Below, piece by piece: positions 41,936 through 49,498 of a DNA stretch of 64,000 bases. Source of the DNA: JAZKFT01 sp040386335 (GTDB lineage Bacteria > Bacteroidota > Bacteroidia > Chitinophagales > Chitinophagaceae). The notes beneath the pieces were generated by a model, which was given only the letters and a program-made list of their open reading frames with translations, ran no database searches and was not told where the DNA came from. The stretch is from the NCBI GenBank assembly GCA_040386335.1, contig JAZKFT010000034.1, positions 1 to 64,000 of the forward strand, written 5' to 3'. A program made the position numbers and the translations under genes. How positions within the stretch are numbered: the first letter of the stretch is position 1; the number at the start of each line of letters is the position of its first letter.

Positions 41936-42421
41936 TCACCGGGCCACCTTCTCCACCCTTATACCTACCTGCATAATACCTGGCAATGGATCCTGCCGCA
42001 TCACTTGCCGAAGGGCAAAAGTTACCGGTCCTGCTTTTCCGAATTTTTGTGGCGTGGCTGTTACCTTAATTCTTCTTTCAAAAATGTCGTCCATTCCTAC
42101 GCCCATCCATCCATCAGGGTTGGCAAGCAGAAGGTCCAGCTTTTGAGTAATTAAACTATCACCTGGCAATTGCAGGGACGATTCTATCCAGATATTGTTG
42201 TAGGCATAGCTGTTGGTGTGCCGCACGGTAATAAAAACATCGTACAAAGAAACTGTATCGGTGATATTGAACGTGAATGAAGGTTTGTAATCTCCTTTCC
42301 ACTCAGCCTTAGGTATATTTTCCAGGCGTTCGTATAATTCCACTTGTTTGCATCCGGTAGCAAGTAGAAAGTAGCAGGTAGCAAGTAGAAAGAGAGAAGG
42401 AAGTTTTGCAAACTTCATCAT
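41936..42421 (-). CDS. gldH: Gliding motility lipoprotein GldH
   Basis: A 161-residue lipoprotein with acylated Cys at residue 24 (LLATGCKQ). Family marks are QVELYERLENIPKAEW near the mature start, FNITDTVSLYDVFITVRHTNSY and NIWIESSLQLPGD. GldH is needed for gliding and type IX secretion in Flavobacterium, though its exact role is unclear and it also occurs in non-gliding Bacteroidota. The signal peptide reads FLLATCYFLLATG, an internal duplication produced by a GTAGCAAGTAGAAA-type repeat in the DNA at 42357-42392. The start is at ATGATG, position 42421 or 42418. Confidence 0.88.
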   Translation of the reverse strand: MMKFAKLPSLFLLATCYFLLATGCKQVELYERLENIPKAEWKGDYKPSFTFNITDTVSLYDVFITVRHTNSYAYNNIWIESSLQLPGDSLITQKLDLLLANPDGWMGVGMDDIFERRIKVTATPQKFGKAGPVTFALRQVMRQDPLPGIMQVGIRVEKVAR

Positions 42422-42498
42422 GGATATTATTTTTTGTCTTGCGATTTTTAGAATTTTTATCTGACCCTTACAAGTTGAGACATGACTTTTAACCTTCT

Positions 42499-43374
42499 TT
42501 ACAGTACATTCAAAACCTGTTCCTTGGCCTTCTCCAATTCATCTTTCATCAGCACCACACATTTCTGTATGGTAGCATCATAAGCTTTGGAACCGATGGT
42601 ATTTATTTCACGACCTATTTCCTGTAACAGGAAACCGAGCTTCTTTCCTTTGGCTTCTTCGGCTTCGGCAAGCATGGCGAAAAAATATTCGCAATGGTTG
42701 GTTAGCCTTACCTGCTCCTCGGTAATGTCTATTTTTTCTATAAAATAAATCAATTCCTGCTCCAGGCGGTTTTCATCGTAATTTTCTTTACCGATATTGT
42801 CCTCCAAGAGTTTCTTAATTCCTTCTTTTTTCTTCACCAGGCGGGCCGGTTCCAACTTGGCGACTTCTACCTGTTGCAACTGGATGTTTTTGATACGGTC
42901 GCCCAATTCTTTTTCCAGGACGCTGCCTTCCTCGAAACGGTGGTTATTCAGGTTGGACAATGCTTCCTGCATGGTGGCTTTTACCAGAGCCCACCCCTCA
43001 TCGTCAATAACGTCTGTGGCAGGTGTCACCACTTCTGGCAGTTTTAATAAAGCACTCAGCACCTGGCTGGTATCCAAATTAAGGTCGGCGCTTAATTCAG
43101 CTATGGTCTGATAATATGCTTTAGCTACATCTGTATTGATGGATACCGGCTTGGAAGCTCCGTTTTGTTTCACATTAATAAAGCAATCTACCGAGCCTCT
43201 CAATAGCAATTCGGCAATGGCGTTGCGGATATCGAACTCATAAGCCTTTAGCAAAGAAGGCATTTTAAGATTCATCTCCAGTTGCTTTCCATTCAAGGAT
43301 TTTATTTCTATTAATACAGTCCGGTCGCTTTTTGTTTGTTCGCTTCTTCCAAAGCCAGTCATTGATTTGAGCAT
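42499..43374 (-). CDS. YicC/YloC-family endoribonuclease
   Basis: A 291-residue protein starting MLKSMTGFGRSEQ, the family signature, with SLNGKQLEMNLKMPS and a C-terminal DUF1732-type region EKIDITEEQVRLTNHCEYF and KLGFLLQEIGREINTIGSKA. Family members are RNases that act on small RNAs (RyhB in E. coli) and affect stationary-phase fitness. The open frame continues far upstream, to 44244, but that part is the antisense of the Crp/Fnr gene. The ATG at 43374 is the right start. It is divergent from the regulator gene with a 282-base gap between them. Confidence 0.92.
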   Translation of the reverse strand: MLKSMTGFGRSEQTKSDRTVLIEIKSLNGKQLEMNLKMPSLLKAYEFDIRNAIAELLLRGSVDCFINVKQNGASKPVSINTDVAKAYYQTIAELSADLNLDTSQVLSALLKLPEVVTPATDVIDDEGWALVKATMQEALSNLNNHRFEEGSVLEKELGDRIKNIQLQQVEVAKLEPARLVKKKEGIKKLLEDNIGKENYDENRLEQELIYFIEKIDITEEQVRLTNHCEYFFAMLAEAEEAKGKKLGFLLQEIGREINTIGSKAYDATIQKCVVLMKDELEKAKEQVLNVL

Positions 43375-43656
43375 AGAAAAATTTATGGCGGTAAAAATAG
43401 AGAATGTTGGGCAGGGATGGGGAAATGAAAAAAAGAGGAACAGCAACCGAAATATTGAATCATAGACACTGTTTTCATTCCTGCACTGCGGGATTCGACC
43501 ATGGATCACATACTTATTAAACAGTGGCCATACAGATAAGCTTCTGTAAGCCAGGATTTTCGCAATTATTCGTAGGTTCGTAAAACCCTGCCAGGCACAA
43601 AGCCAGGAGCGCAAGGGTTCAAAAACAATATCCTGTTTTTCAGCGTAATTACCACC

Positions 43657-44358
43657 ATGACCATCGACAATAAGTTCCTGCTGATACGTAACCATAACAT
43701 CTTCGCCTGCATGACGGAGGAAGAGTATGAAGAAATGGACATCATCCACAATTTTATAGAAGCCCAAAAGGGAGCGTACATCTACTTCGACAGCCATTTC
43801 CATAACAAACTTTATTTCGTAAAGGGTGGCAATATTAAAATCGGGTATTATGACGAGGAAGGCAGGGAAGTGGTGAAGGAGATCATTCGGCAGGGTGAAA
43901 CTTTCGGCCAGATAACGCTGGAAAGAAACAACCTGAACGGCGAATTTGCCATGGCATATAAGGGAGATGTAAGTCTCTGCGCGTTTAATATAGATGACTT
44001 TGAAAAACTTCTGAAACGGAAGCCGGATGTGGCATTGCGGTTTACCAGGCAGATCGGTCACCAGTTGCGCAATGTAGAAAACCGACTGGTAAATGTGCTC
44101 AATAAAGATGTGCGCACAAGGCTTATCAATTTCTTGTTGTACCTGGTAAAAGAACATATTGCTGACGATACAACAGAGGGCTTTTGCATACCCAATCATC
44201 TTACCCACGAGGATATTGGGAATCTTATCGGCAGCAGCCGTCAAACCGTTACCACCGTTTTAAACGAATTAGCCAGCCAGGAGCTTATTTCTTTCAACCG
44301 ACAGCAAATTTGCTTTCTCAACGTTAAAGAATTGAAAAAGCATTTAACTGTCGGATAG
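43657..44358 (+). CDS. Crp/Fnr-family transcriptional regulator
   Basis: A 233-residue protein. The N-terminal cupin (cNMP-like) domain contains KGAYIYFDSHFHNKLYFVKGG and EIIRQGETFGQITL. The dimer helix follows, and the C-terminal winged helix is at about 150-225, with the recognition segment LTHEDIGNLIGSSRQTVTTVLNEL. There is no FNR-type N-terminal Cys set and the cAMP contacts are not conserved, so the signal is unknown. It starts the rightward run of YHS, DM13, DoxX, OMP-like, YceI, DinB, NRDE and ATP-grasp genes, and is the natural candidate regulator. The upstream region has no obvious CRP-type palindrome. Confidence 0.92.
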   Translation: MTIDNKFLLIRNHNIFACMTEEEYEEMDIIHNFIEAQKGAYIYFDSHFHNKLYFVKGGNIKIGYYDEEGREVVKEIIRQGETFGQITLERNNLNGEFAMAYKGDVSLCAFNIDDFEKLLKRKPDVALRFTRQIGHQLRNVENRLVNVLNKDVRTRLINFLLYLVKEHIADDTTEGFCIPNHLTHEDIGNLIGSSRQTVTTVLNELASQELISFNRQQICFLNVKELKKHLTVG

Positions 44359-44385
44359 GCGACAAGACAGGGCGGTACTGCATTT

Positions 44386-44393
44386 TACTTTTG
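44386..44393 (+). promoter_or_regulatory. Candidate -7 box upstream of the YHS gene
   Basis: TACTTTTG matches TAnnTTTG of Bacteroidota, 15 bases before the ATG at 44409. It would start a transcript with a very short leader between the Crp/Fnr stop and the YHS gene. No clear TTG element 19-21 bases upstream was found, so the operon may instead continue from the regulator. Confidence 0.35.
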
Positions 44394-44408
44394 GAGAAAC
44401 AAACTGAT

Positions 44409-44870
44409 ATGAAAGTAAAAAGCATTCTCACAATTTTTTGCCTCACTATTGCAAGTGCGGTTTTTTCGCAAAGCAGTATCGCCTTAAGACAGGCGCAATA
44501 CAACCTGAAAAACAATATCGCACTTAAGGGCTACGACCCGGTTGCCTACTCCCTGTTAGGAAAAGCCCTAAAAGGTAATAAAGACCTTGGTGGCGTTACC
44601 TACAACGGTGTCGCCTATTATTTCGCACTGCAAAGCACTAAAGATATTTTTAACCTTAACCCCGCGAAATACGAGCCTACTTATGGCGGCTGGTGTGCAT
44701 ATGCCATGGGCAAACGTGGTGAAAAAGTTTCTATTGATCCCGAAGCATTTAAAGTCGTAGATGGTAAAGTGTACTTGTTCTATGGCAAAAGCCAGGTAGC
44801 CGACTGGAACAAGGAAGAACAAACATTAAAATCTAAAGCCGACCAATTCTGGCTTACTATTTTTCGTTAA
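44409..44870 (+). CDS. YHS-domain secreted protein
   Basis: A 153-residue protein starting MKVKSILTIFCLTIASAVFSQ, a signal peptide, followed by a YHS-like domain: ALKGYDPVAYSLLGKALKGN, then ATYGGWCAYAMG-type core YEPTYGGWCAYAMGKRGEKV with one conserved Cys. YHS domains occur in metal-related and envelope proteins; the Cys is proposed to bind metal. The first gene after the Crp/Fnr regulator and 18 bases upstream of the DM13 gene, it likely belongs to one operon. The frame begins six codons earlier, but the ATG at 44409 precedes the signal peptide. Confidence 0.88.
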   Translation: MKVKSILTIFCLTIASAVFSQSSIALRQAQYNLKNNIALKGYDPVAYSLLGKALKGNKDLGGVTYNGVAYYFALQSTKDIFNLNPAKYEPTYGGWCAYAMGKRGEKVSIDPEAFKVVDGKVYLFYGKSQVADWNKEEQTLKSKADQFWLTIFR

Positions 44871-44888
44871 CCTCTATAATTAAATCTT

Positions 44889-45335
44889 ATGAAAAAGGGA
44901 ACAGTCCAGGCAATAACCATTGCTTTTTTCAGCTGCGTCATTTTTGCTGCCTGCAAAAAAAACAAGGTGCCTTTCTTCGCCAATGAAACCATTGTAACCG
45001 ACAGCATTTTGTACAAGGGTGTATTAGGGGGTGGTGAGTTTGGCGACTTTGCGACCGGCGCCGTATCGGTAGAAAAATTATCCGGCAAAAAATACCTGGT
45101 CTTTAAAAACTTTGCCAGCAGTAATGGGCCTGCAGTTCATGTTTACCTCTCCAAAACCATTGGAAGCAACGCAATGCCTGCCACAGAATTTATTGACATC
45201 GGGCTGCTGAAAGCTACTGCCGGTGCCTTTAATTATGAACTGACGACGAATCCCGACATCACCAATTATAAATATGCGCTGGTTTGGTGCGCCCAATTCA
45301 ACATTCAATTTGGTGTAGCAGAACTCAAAAAATAG
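44889..45335 (+). CDS. DM13-domain lipoprotein
   Basis: A 148-residue lipoprotein with acylated Cys at residue 22 (IFAAC-KKN). The DM13 domain has GGGEFGDFATGAVSVEKLSG, FKNFASSNGPAVHVYLSK and a final segment KYALVWCAQFNIQFGVAELK, with a conserved Cys in WCAQF. DM13 domains are thought to act as redox or cofactor-binding modules linked to DOMON and YHS proteins; no direct function is shown. It stands between the YHS and DoxX genes with gaps of 18 and 41 bases. In DM13 proteins the Cys is the suggested active residue. Confidence 0.88.
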   Translation: MKKGTVQAITIAFFSCVIFAACKKNKVPFFANETIVTDSILYKGVLGGGEFGDFATGAVSVEKLSGKKYLVFKNFASSNGPAVHVYLSKTIGSNAMPATEFIDIGLLKATAGAFNYELTTNPDITNYKYALVWCAQFNIQFGVAELKK

Positions 45336-45376
45336 CATCACGAGATCCAACACTCACTTACAAAAGACCAAACAAC

Positions 45377-45775
45377 ATGAACAAGAAAAACATTTTCGCC
45401 TGGGTGCTGCGGCTTATTGCTGCGGTTATTATGCTCCAAACATTGTATTTCAAATTCACGGGTCAGGAGGAATCCATTTATATTTTTACCACCCTTGGTA
45501 TAGAACCCTGGGGTCGAATTGGATCAGGCATTGCCGAACTTATAGCATCCCTTCTGATCCTTATTCCTCGTACTACCGTATATGGGGCGGTAATGGGGAT
45601 GGGTATTATGGCGGGCGCCATATTCAGCCACCTTACAAAACTGGGCCTCGTAGTAATGAACGATGGCGGGCAACTGTTCATTTATGCATTATTGGTGTTT
45701 TGCAGCTGCGCTGCACTGGTGTTCATTTTTAAGGAACAATTACTCCAGCTTATTAAAAAAACAAAAACTGCTTAA
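45377..45775 (+). CDS. DoxX-like membrane protein
   Basis: A 132-residue, four-helix membrane protein. It starts MNKKNIFAWVLRLIAAVIML and contains YFKFTGQEESIYIFTTLGIEPW, GIAELIASLLILIPRTTVYG and the last helices MGMGIMAGAIFSHLTKLG and LFIYALLVFCSCAALVFIF. The layout matches the DoxX family, members of which take part in respiratory or redox tasks. The ATG at 45377 is the first good start; the frame begins earlier inside the end of the DM13 gene. It is 10 bases upstream of the next gene. Confidence 0.85.
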   Translation: MNKKNIFAWVLRLIAAVIMLQTLYFKFTGQEESIYIFTTLGIEPWGRIGSGIAELIASLLILIPRTTVYGAVMGMGIMAGAIFSHLTKLGLVVMNDGGQLFIYALLVFCSCAALVFIFKEQLLQLIKKTKTA

Positions 45776-45785
45776 CCCCTGCCTT

Positions 45786-46514
45786 ATGAAAACAAAGCTC
45801 GTAGCATTTGTTGCAGCATTCGCGCTGGTGTCAGTTGTGAAAGCGCAACAAAAAGACAAATCGACTGTTAATCAGTTTGCAGATTTTACCCTGGGTGTTG
45901 CCGGAGGACAGGGTTCTGTAGCTCTTGGCTATGTACATAACTGGAAACTTTTTAAGAAGCAAAAACTGGAGGCAGGGCTTGGGACAAGGTTTACCTCTTA
46001 TTTTGGCAGCAATAAATATTACCGTACGGCTCCTGCAAAACTCACCAGTGGTAAAACAGGGCCAGGTGTCATTTTTTCGGACGATATTATTCAAAATATT
46101 GACTCTGTGTTATTTCCAAAGGCGCAGGTAAACATGCTGAATCTCTCCATCAATTTCGGGTATCATGTGACATCCCGGTTTTCCCTTGGCTTGAATATTG
46201 ATGCAATTGGTTTTTCTTTTGGGGGAAGCAAGAACGGAACCTATATAAATGGGAATGTGAGCAAACCGACGAGCGGCCAACCAACGGCATTTAACCTGTT
46301 GCTGGTAAGTGATAATGACAAGGGTTCGCTTAATTCGGAATTATTTGCCCATTATGAATTCAATAAAAAATGGGGGGTAAAAATTGGTTTTGAGTTTCTT
46401 TTTGCAGAGTACAAAACGGTTACTGAAGTACAAACAACACCAGATGGACAAAAAAACGATCGATTTAGAAACAAAATTTCAGCATTGGCGTTGGGTATCA
46501 CGTATCAACTTTAA
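45786..46514 (+). CDS. Outer membrane beta-barrel-like protein, unknown function
   Basis: A 242-residue protein starting MKTKLVAFVAAFALVSVVKAQ, a signal peptide. The rest alternates hydrophobic and polar residues in many short strands (DFTLGVAGGQGSVALGYVHNW, LNLSINFGYHVTSRFSLGLNI, FAHYEFNKKWGVKIGFEFLFAEY), and it ends with YQL, as outer membrane barrels do with a terminal aromatic-hydrophobic residue. I do not recognise a family. It lies between DoxX (10 bases) and YceI (23-44 bases) in the same direction, so it may be an outer membrane partner of that run. Confidence 0.72.
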   Translation: MKTKLVAFVAAFALVSVVKAQQKDKSTVNQFADFTLGVAGGQGSVALGYVHNWKLFKKQKLEAGLGTRFTSYFGSNKYYRTAPAKLTSGKTGPGVIFSDDIIQNIDSVLFPKAQVNMLNLSINFGYHVTSRFSLGLNIDAIGFSFGGSKNGTYINGNVSKPTSGQPTAFNLLLVSDNDKGSLNSELFAHYEFNKKWGVKIGFEFLFAEYKTVTEVQTTPDGQKNDRFRNKISALALGITYQL

Positions 46515-46557
46515 TGTTCAGCGTTTAAAAACCGACATGACCAAACAGATCAAACAG

Positions 46558-47094
46558 ATGAAAAGACAAGCATTCATTTTTTTAGCGGTATTGATTACCG
46601 TTACATGCCATGCACAGCATAATTTGACACCTGTTGACGCGGGTAGTAAGGTAAATTTTGTTATTAAGAATTTCGGTCTCAATACAAACGGAAGTTTTAC
46701 CGGGCTGAAAGGCAGCATCAGTTACAATCCTGCAAACGTTAATGCCACTGTTTTTAATGTTACCGTAGATGCAAATACCATTAACACCGATAATAAAAAA
46801 AGAGATGCCCATTTGCGTAAAGATGAATATTTTGACGCCGAAAAATTCCCGGTATTGCTTTTTAAGAGCACCAAAGTGAGCGCTGGTTCAGATGGCTCCC
46901 TTATGGCAGAAGGCACCATGACCATCAAAGGGGTGAGTAAAAAAATCTCCTTTCCTTTTAAAGTCTCTGTTCTAAGTGTCGGATACCTGTTCCAGGGCTC
47001 ATTCGAACTTAACCGAAGGGATTTTGGGGTTGGTGGCAGCAGTGCAGTAATGGCGGACAATTTAAAAGTCTCACTTTCGGTTTTTGCAAAATAA
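46558..47094 (+). CDS. YceI-family periplasmic protein
   Basis: A 178-residue protein starting MKRQAFIFLAVLITVTCHAQ, a signal peptide. The YceI lipocalin-like fold is shown by NFVIKNFGLNTNGSFTGLKG, VDANTINTDNKKRDAHLRKDEYFDAE and FELNRRDFGVGGSSAVMADNLKVSL. YceI proteins bind isoprenoid or polyprenyl molecules in a hydrophobic tunnel. An upstream ATG at 46537 (MTKQIKQ) is also possible. The frame overlaps the end of the beta-barrel gene only because of an open reading stretch. It fits the redox and lipid theme of this operon. Confidence 0.9.
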   Translation: MKRQAFIFLAVLITVTCHAQHNLTPVDAGSKVNFVIKNFGLNTNGSFTGLKGSISYNPANVNATVFNVTVDANTINTDNKKRDAHLRKDEYFDAEKFPVLLFKSTKVSAGSDGSLMAEGTMTIKGVSKKISFPFKVSVLSVGYLFQGSFELNRRDFGVGGSSAVMADNLKVSLSVFAK

Positions 47095-47124
47095 TTTTTT
47101 TCTATCAACGATATACTATTGCTT

Positions 47125-47625
47125 ATGCTATTACAAAAATCGGTACAGCGCGTTGCAAGCCAATTGTGTGAATTACTGAAGGAATTATCCTGTGAAGAAT
47201 ACCGGCTACCTTCTGCTGTGCTAAATGGAGCTACTATCGGGCAGCATGTGCGTCATATAGCCGAACTTTTTCAATGCCTGTTAGCCGGCTACGAAACCGG
47301 GATTGTAAATTATGACAACAGGAACCGTGACCCTGCTATCGAAACCAACCGAATATTTGCCCATGAATTACTCTTAAAAATTGCAGACAATCTCGAACTG
47401 GACAACCGGAGCATGATGCTTCATTCTGTTTACGACGAGGCAGGGGGCGAAGTGATTGCCGTAGAAACCAATTTTTACAGGGAAGTAGTTTATAACCTCG
47501 AACACACTATTCACCATATGGCATTGATCCGCATTGGTGTGCAGAATATTTCCGGCATTCAATTGGAAGAAACATTTGGTGTGGCCCCATCAACCATTCA
47601 ATACAGGAAAGCATGTGCACAGTAA
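47125..47625 (+). CDS. DinB-superfamily protein
   Basis: A 166-residue helical protein. The metal-binding His residues are in TIGQHVRHIAELFQCL (about residue 40) and HTIHHMALIRIG (about residue 130). The layout is the DinB fold with three conserved His. Some relatives are thiol-dependent transferases. A TTG start two codons earlier is in frame. The stop codon overlaps the NRDE start by 13 bases, so the two are translationally coupled. It shares little with the other DinB-type gene at 34718. Confidence 0.85.
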   Translation: MLLQKSVQRVASQLCELLKELSCEEYRLPSAVLNGATIGQHVRHIAELFQCLLAGYETGIVNYDNRNRDPAIETNRIFAHELLLKIADNLELDNRSMMLHSVYDEAGGEVIAVETNFYREVVYNLEHTIHHMALIRIGVQNISGIQLEETFGVAPSTIQYRKACAQ

Positions 47626-48335
47626 CATATATACCCTCGGCCAAAGGCTTTTATCTAACCAGCAACCGGGATGAACGGCATACAAGAATGCCTGCGCTTA
47701 TGCCGGCGGTAGATAAAGCACATGGGATAAAATTAATTTACCCGAAAGACGCGACAGCCTCGGGCACATGGATAGCCCTCAAGGAAACCGGCGATGCCAT
47801 CTGCCTCCTAAACGGAGCATTTGAGGCACATGTACCCCAACCGCCTTACAGCAGGAGTCGCGGATTGGTCGTGTTGGATATAGTTTCACAAAGCAATATG
47901 ACAGATGGGTTTAATAATGCCGATTTGTACAAAATAGAGCCATTTACGCTGGTAATAGTGGAGCAACAGAAATTGTATGAATGCCGGTGGGATGGTTCAC
48001 AGAAATTCTTTTTACAGCTGAATGGAAATCAATCTCATATCTGGTCGTCCTCCACTTTGTACCCCTTAGCCACAAGACTCAGGCGAAAGCAGTGGTTTGA
48101 TGTTTGGCAAACTTCAATACAATATCCGTCGCCCACGGATATTTTTAGTTTCCATTTACAAACCGGCGATGGTGATCCGCATAACGACCTGGTGATGAAC
48201 CGCGGCAACGAAACATTTACGGTAAGTGTAACCGGCATATCGGTTATTGATGGCAACATGAATATGCAGTATTTTGACCTTTTGAAAAATGAGATTACAA
48301 ACATTGCCTTTGACAACAAGCTACAGCGTTGCTAA
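47613..48335 (+). CDS. NRDE-family (TANGO2-like) protein
   Basis: A 240-residue protein beginning MCTVTYIPSAKGFYLTSNRDE. Cys2 and the motif N18-R19-D20-E21 are the family signature. The N-terminal Cys suggests an Ntn-hydrolase-like processing. Further blocks are ATASGTWIALKETGDAICLLNG and SRGLVVLDIVSQ. TANGO2 relatives are linked to heme or lipid homeostasis in eukaryotes, and bacterial members are uncharacterised. The gene overlaps the DinB gene by 13 bases and the ATP-grasp gene by 47 bases. Such tight packing suggests a shared function. Confidence 0.88.
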   Translation: MCTVTYIPSAKGFYLTSNRDERHTRMPALMPAVDKAHGIKLIYPKDATASGTWIALKETGDAICLLNGAFEAHVPQPPYSRSRGLVVLDIVSQSNMTDGFNNADLYKIEPFTLVIVEQQKLYECRWDGSQKFFLQLNGNQSHIWSSSTLYPLATRLRRKQWFDVWQTSIQYPSPTDIFSFHLQTGDGDPHNDLVMNRGNETFTVSVTGISVIDGNMNMQYFDLLKNEITNIAFDNKLQRC

Positions 48336-49413
48336 AGAAAAAAAACGCCCCCGTTTTTTAAGAACAAAATTTTTTATCCGCCTGCTGCATTGGGAGTATT
48401 GGCCAACAAATGTGGTATATGCACCTATTATCTTATACTGGTTATGGTTATGTGCCAAAGCAAGATCCTTTTTTTTCTTTTCAGCCAGTAACCCTACCAT
48501 AGAATATGGCGGACTGACCATGGAATCGAAGTTTGATATTTATAATCTTGTTCCAAAAAAATTTCAACCTAAAACCATACTTGTTGTACCCGGGCAAAGT
48601 CCGGAGACTATCATATCAGCGATTACTGAAGCGGGGTTTCAATACCCATTGTTTGTGAAGCCCGATGTGGGAGGTAAAGGTTTGGCTGTAAAAAAAACCG
48701 ACAATGAAAATGACTTGGTAAATTACCTGGTGCAGTTTAATGTACCCATGCTAGTGCAGGAGGCTATTCCTTTCAAAGAAGAAGCAGGTATTTTTTATTA
48801 TCGACTTCCCGGCAGCAGTGCTGGCAAAATTTCAGGTATTGTAATGAAAGATTATCTAACCGTCACAGGCGACGGTGTATCTACGATCTATGAATTACTA
48901 ATGCAAAATGCCCGTTATATTTTACAGATCCCTGCCCTTAAACAAATGATGGGTGCAGAGATGTTGAATGTATTAACGGATGGCGAGGTGAAGGTTTTGG
49001 TACCAGTAGGTAACCACGCCAGGGGCTCAAAATTCATAGATGCTACCAGGCTGGTAAATGAAGAACTGGAGAAAACAATTGACAGCATTTGCCAGCAGAT
49101 ACCCGGTTTTTATTTTGGCAGGATGGACATCAAATTCAACAGTATTGAAGAACTTCAGCAAGGCAAAAACTTTAGTATTATTGAACTAAATGGCGCCGGC
49201 AGTGAACCTACTCATATGTACGATCCCGCACATTCTATCTTTTTTGCCTGGAAAGAAATTATCCGACACTGGAAGATTATGTACAAAGTAAGCACCCTTA
49301 ATCATCGGCAGGGTATTCCATACATGAGTTATAAAGCCGGCAGAAAAATGTTTAGGGACGAGAAGGAATATTTTAAGTACATGAATGAAGTACTGGAAAA
49401 AGGTTCAAGATAG
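48289..49413 (+). CDS. ATP-grasp-fold protein with N-terminal hydrophobic segment
   Basis: A 374-residue protein. The N-terminus has LLHWEYWPTNVVYAPIILYWLWLCAKARSFFFF in parts, a membrane-associated segment. The ATP-grasp fold follows, from about residue 90: FVKPDVGGKGLAVKKTDNEND (ATP-binding Lys and Gly-rich loop), MLVQEAIPFKEEAGIFYYR and the C-terminal FYFGRMDIKFNSIEEL with IIELNGAGSEPTHMYDP (Mg ligands). It resembles D-Ala-D-Ala-ligase-like enzymes, but the substrate is unknown. The ATG at 48289 lies 47 bases inside the NRDE gene; later starts would lose the hydrophobic segment. Confidence 0.82.
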   Translation: MRLQTLPLTTSYSVAKEKKRPRFLRTKFFIRLLHWEYWPTNVVYAPIILYWLWLCAKARSFFFFSASNPTIEYGGLTMESKFDIYNLVPKKFQPKTILVVPGQSPETIISAITEAGFQYPLFVKPDVGGKGLAVKKTDNENDLVNYLVQFNVPMLVQEAIPFKEEAGIFYYRLPGSSAGKISGIVMKDYLTVTGDGVSTIYELLMQNARYILQIPALKQMMGAEMLNVLTDGEVKVLVPVGNHARGSKFIDATRLVNEELEKTIDSICQQIPGFYFGRMDIKFNSIEELQQGKNFSIIELNGAGSEPTHMYDPAHSIFFAWKEIIRHWKIMYKVSTLNHRQGIPYMSYKAGRKMFRDEKEYFKYMNEVLEKGSR

Positions 49414-49417
49414 CAGG

Positions 49418-49480
49418 GTGCAAGGTTCAAGCAACAAGCATCAAGGTCCAAGCATCAAGTATCGAGTTACAAGTCGCAAG
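49418..49480. repeat. Word-repeat block (CAAGGTTCAAG / CATCAAG)
   Basis: The sequence after the ATP-grasp stop is a chain of near-repeats of CAAGGTTCAAGCAACAAGCATCAAGG and similar, units of 7-9 bases with drift. It lies between two convergent genes. A closely related run occurs inside a coding region at 59541-59591. No clear terminator is seen here. Confidence 0.65.
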
Positions 49481-49498
49481 AAACATGACTTTGACCCT

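Noticed and set aside
43375..44244. N-terminal extension of the YicC reading frame
   Set aside because: The extension is antisense to the Crp/Fnr gene and the YicC family start MLKSMTGFGR is at 43374.
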